From Bacillota bacterium (lineage in GTDB: Bacteria; Bacillota; UBA4882; UBA10575): a DNA stretch of 64,000 nt. The stretch lies in NCBI GenBank assembly GCA_012838955.1, contig DUOH01000026.1:1-64000 (forward strand). The letters run 5' to 3'. A model generated the notes under the pieces. It was not told where the DNA came from. It was given only the letters and a program-made list of their open reading frames with translations, and searched no databases. Each line of letters starts with the position of its first letter. Within the stretch, counting starts at the first letter, position 1. The position numbers and the translations under genes are program-made. Positions 62,750-64,000 of the stretch are shown piece by piece.

Positions 62750-63313
62750 TTAAGCAACTAGGGACTTTTGATCTTGTTTGAGGCAGAAGAAACGCTTTAG
62801 GCCTACCACTACCGCCGCTCCTACCCCAAAGCAAAAATGCGACCAGGAGGAATGGAAGATGCCTAAGAGAAAGGGCAAGAAAGAACAGGTCGCAATTGCG
62901 CTGCGGTTGTGTTCTCTGATAATCAAGTAGAGAATCCCCCAAACAACTAAGCCGATCAGGATCACCACCCAACTGGAGATGCAGAGCATTCCCCCGATTA
63001 AAGTAGCCAACCCTCCCCCGCCATGAAACCGTAACCAGACCGGCCAGTTATGACCAACGATCGCCAGAAGCAAAGCTAAAAACTCTCCCCTGGCGCCGAA
63101 AGCGCTACCCATCATTACGGCAAAGACTCCTTTGAGCCCATCTGTAACCGCGGTCAAGACCCCGGGCATAAATCCTATATGGCTGAGCACATTGGTGGTC
63201 CCGACATTCCCTGTACCAATCCGGCGGATATCTTTCCTCCGGTAAAACTTGGCGAATATATAGGCAAAAGGGATCGATCCCATCAGATAAGACTTGATCA
63301 ACATCCAGAACAT
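62750..63313 (-). CDS. plsY: Acyl-phosphate:glycerol-3-phosphate acyltransferase PlsY
   Basis: PlsY makes lysophosphatidic acid from acyl-phosphate, the first step of phospholipid synthesis in Firmicutes. The motifs YLMGSIPFAYI, RRIGTGNVGTTNV and RFHGGGGLATLIGGML are visible in a 187-aa protein with about five TM helices. The GSGN segment reads GTGN here. Start ATG behind AAGGGGG. Confidence 0.93.
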   Translation of the reverse strand: MFWMLIKSYLMGSIPFAYIFAKFYRRKDIRRIGTGNVGTTNVLSHIGFMPGVLTAVTDGLKGVFAVMMGSAFGARGEFLALLLAIVGHNWPVWLRFHGGGGLATLIGGMLCISSWVVILIGLVVWGILYLIIREHNRSAIATCSFLPFLLGIFHSSWSHFCFGVGAAVVVGLKRFFCLKQDQKSLVA

Positions 63314-63374
63314 TCCGGGGCCCCCTTTTTCAAATAATTAAGACAGATTTAATAGCATAATTTCACTTATTAAT

Positions 63375-63383
63375 ATTATAACA
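63375..63383 (-). promoter_or_regulatory. Extended -10 promoter of plsY
   Basis: The minus strand reads TGTTATAAT (63383-63375), an extended -10, about 60 bp before plsY. GGCAGGA lies upstream at 63402-63396 where a -35 would be. Confidence 0.55.
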
Positions 63384-63484
63384 AAATAGATATTTTCCTG
63401 CCTCCGGAAGAAAATACTTATCTGCTGCAATATTCCAGTCCACGTACGCAACTGAACGCAACTAGCCGGGACTTTTTCAACAAT

Positions 63485-63520
63485 AAAAAAACCACCTGGC
63501 GCCTGACGGGCTCAGGGGTT
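63485..63520 (-). terminator. Terminator after the right-edge membrane protein gene
   Basis: An imperfect hairpin ACCCCTG...CAGGTGGT followed by seven T on the minus strand, just after the stop at 63529. Confidence 0.6.
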
Positions 63521-63528
63521 ATCCTTCA

Positions 63529-64000
63529 TTATCTGATCATTGCTTGGTAAAGATAGGGTTGAACCAGGAGACTGCCGACACACCCGATCACCAGTACCAC
63601 CTGCTGCCAGCCCCATGGAATCTTCCCGGTGGAGACCAGTTCCTCTCGTAACTCAATTAAGACTCCTACGTCCACCTCGCACCAGGCGCTTTGCTTAGCT
63701 TCCATACCATGCAGGAAAGCTTCTATTTTTTCATCAACCAATAAAAGCTGGGGCGCGCTGGCTTCCTGTAACCGTCGTTCAAAGCGCGCGGCGGTTGTGA
63801 AGACAGCCGTCAACAACAAAAACGCTCCGCTGCGGCTGAAAAAAAACCAATTAAATAAATTGGCGGTATTCAGCAGATAGAGTCCTAAGATGAGTAAGGC
63901 CGTATAATATATCAGCACTCTGCCCAGCAGAAGCAGTGCCCTTTCCCTAGCCAGTAAACGCTGGGAAAAGAGGGAAAGTTGACAATTGAACGGCTTTTCC
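63529..64000 (-). CDS. Hypothetical membrane protein, open to the right window edge
   Basis: Not recognised. The C-terminal part has TM segments (YYTALLILGLYLLN, AFLLLTAVFTTA and VVLVIGCVGSLLVQ) and an Arg/Glu-rich stretch (RFERRLQ). The frame continues without a stop to base 64000 (…QRLLARERALLLLG), and the GTG at 63918 has no SD, so the true start probably lies beyond the window. At least 129 residues are certain. plsY lies downstream. Confidence 0.65.
   Translation of the reverse strand, partial: EKPFNCQLSLFSQRLLARERALLLLGRVLIYYTALLILGLYLLNTANLFNWFFFSRSGAFLLLTAVFTTAARFERRLQEASAPQLLLVDEKIEAFLHGMEAKQSAWCEVDVGVLIELREELVSTGKIPWGWQQVVLVIGCVGSLLVQPYLYQAMIR

Noticed and set aside
1-64000. tRNA, rRNA, CRISPR or transposase genes
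   Set aside because: I looked for T-arm motifs, regular repeat-spacer arrays and DDE/IS sequences by eye and saw none. A dedicated scan would be decisive.

Overview
This window is about 64 kb of chromosome from an anaerobic, endospore-forming Firmicute. Its GC content is near 50%. Spore formation is indicated by spoIIM and a SpoIID-domain protein. Anaerobic energy metabolism is indicated by a complete rnfCDGEAB operon, formate-tetrahydrofolate ligase (fhs) with folD, pyruvate phosphate dikinase, and two phosphofructokinases, one with PPi-type active-site residues. Firmicute-type control elements are present: a T-box leader on valS, an S-box (SAM-I) leader on metK and many intrinsic terminators. 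GTG and TTG starts are common, and SD spacing decides many of them. A small secreted protein ends like an outer-membrane beta-barrel, so a deep-branching, possibly diderm lineage (Limnochordia/Hydrogenispora-like) is my best guess; no marker in the window proves it.

Layout. Almost every gene is on the minus strand, so operons read from high to low coordinates. 1-3.2 kb: maf-radC-mreB-mreC (elongation and cell-shape block, mreC cut by the window edge). 3.6-8.5 kb: rnfCDGEAB. 8.6-11.2 kb: deoB-pdp nucleoside salvage. 11.5-16.6 kb: ylxM-ffh, rpsP-khpA-rimM-trmD-rplS and lepB (ribosome, SRP and signal peptidase). 16.8-20 kb: valS behind its T-box. 20-23.4 kb: barrel-like protein, fba and PPi-type pfk. 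23.6-26.6 kb: scpA-scpB, an HD hydrolase, a membrane site-2 protease and a two-TM unknown. 26.7-29.4 kb: a TGS/uridine-kinase-like nucleoside kinase and a HypB-like GTPase without the metal site. 29.6-34.5 kb: rpmE, DUF1385 gene, prfA, prmC, metK with S-box. 34.6-39.2 kb: accD-accA-pfkA-pyk. 39.4-44 kb: small DUF2007-like protein, murD, tldD-tldE. 44.4-45.5 kb: a plus-strand flippase-like membrane protein that overlaps rbgA tail to tail. 45.5-50 kb: DUF3866 gene, nudF, spoIIM, xerD, rbgA. 50.3-53.6 kb: a small plus-strand protein with an apparent AUA start, then ppdK. 54-58.8 kb: degV, a possible 33-aa membrane peptide, folD, fhs, murI. 59.2-61.4 kb (plus): TPR-SpoIID protein. 61.6-64 kb: lipoprotein, plsY and a membrane protein open to the window edge.

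How it fits together. Central carbon flow is well covered: both PFK types, aldolase, pyruvate kinase and PPDK, with acetyl-CoA carboxylase and plsY feeding lipid synthesis. Rnf couples ferredoxin oxidation to an ion gradient, and fhs/folD supply one-carbon units. Most of the rest is housekeeping (translation, cell wall, chromosome segregation, SAM synthesis). I saw no CRISPR array, transposase, prophage, tRNA or rRNA gene. No large undescribed system is obvious. The most unusual items are the metal-site-less HypB homologue, the barrel-like secreted protein, the two small non-canonically started genes and a 9-bp tandem repeat at the murI/fhs junction.
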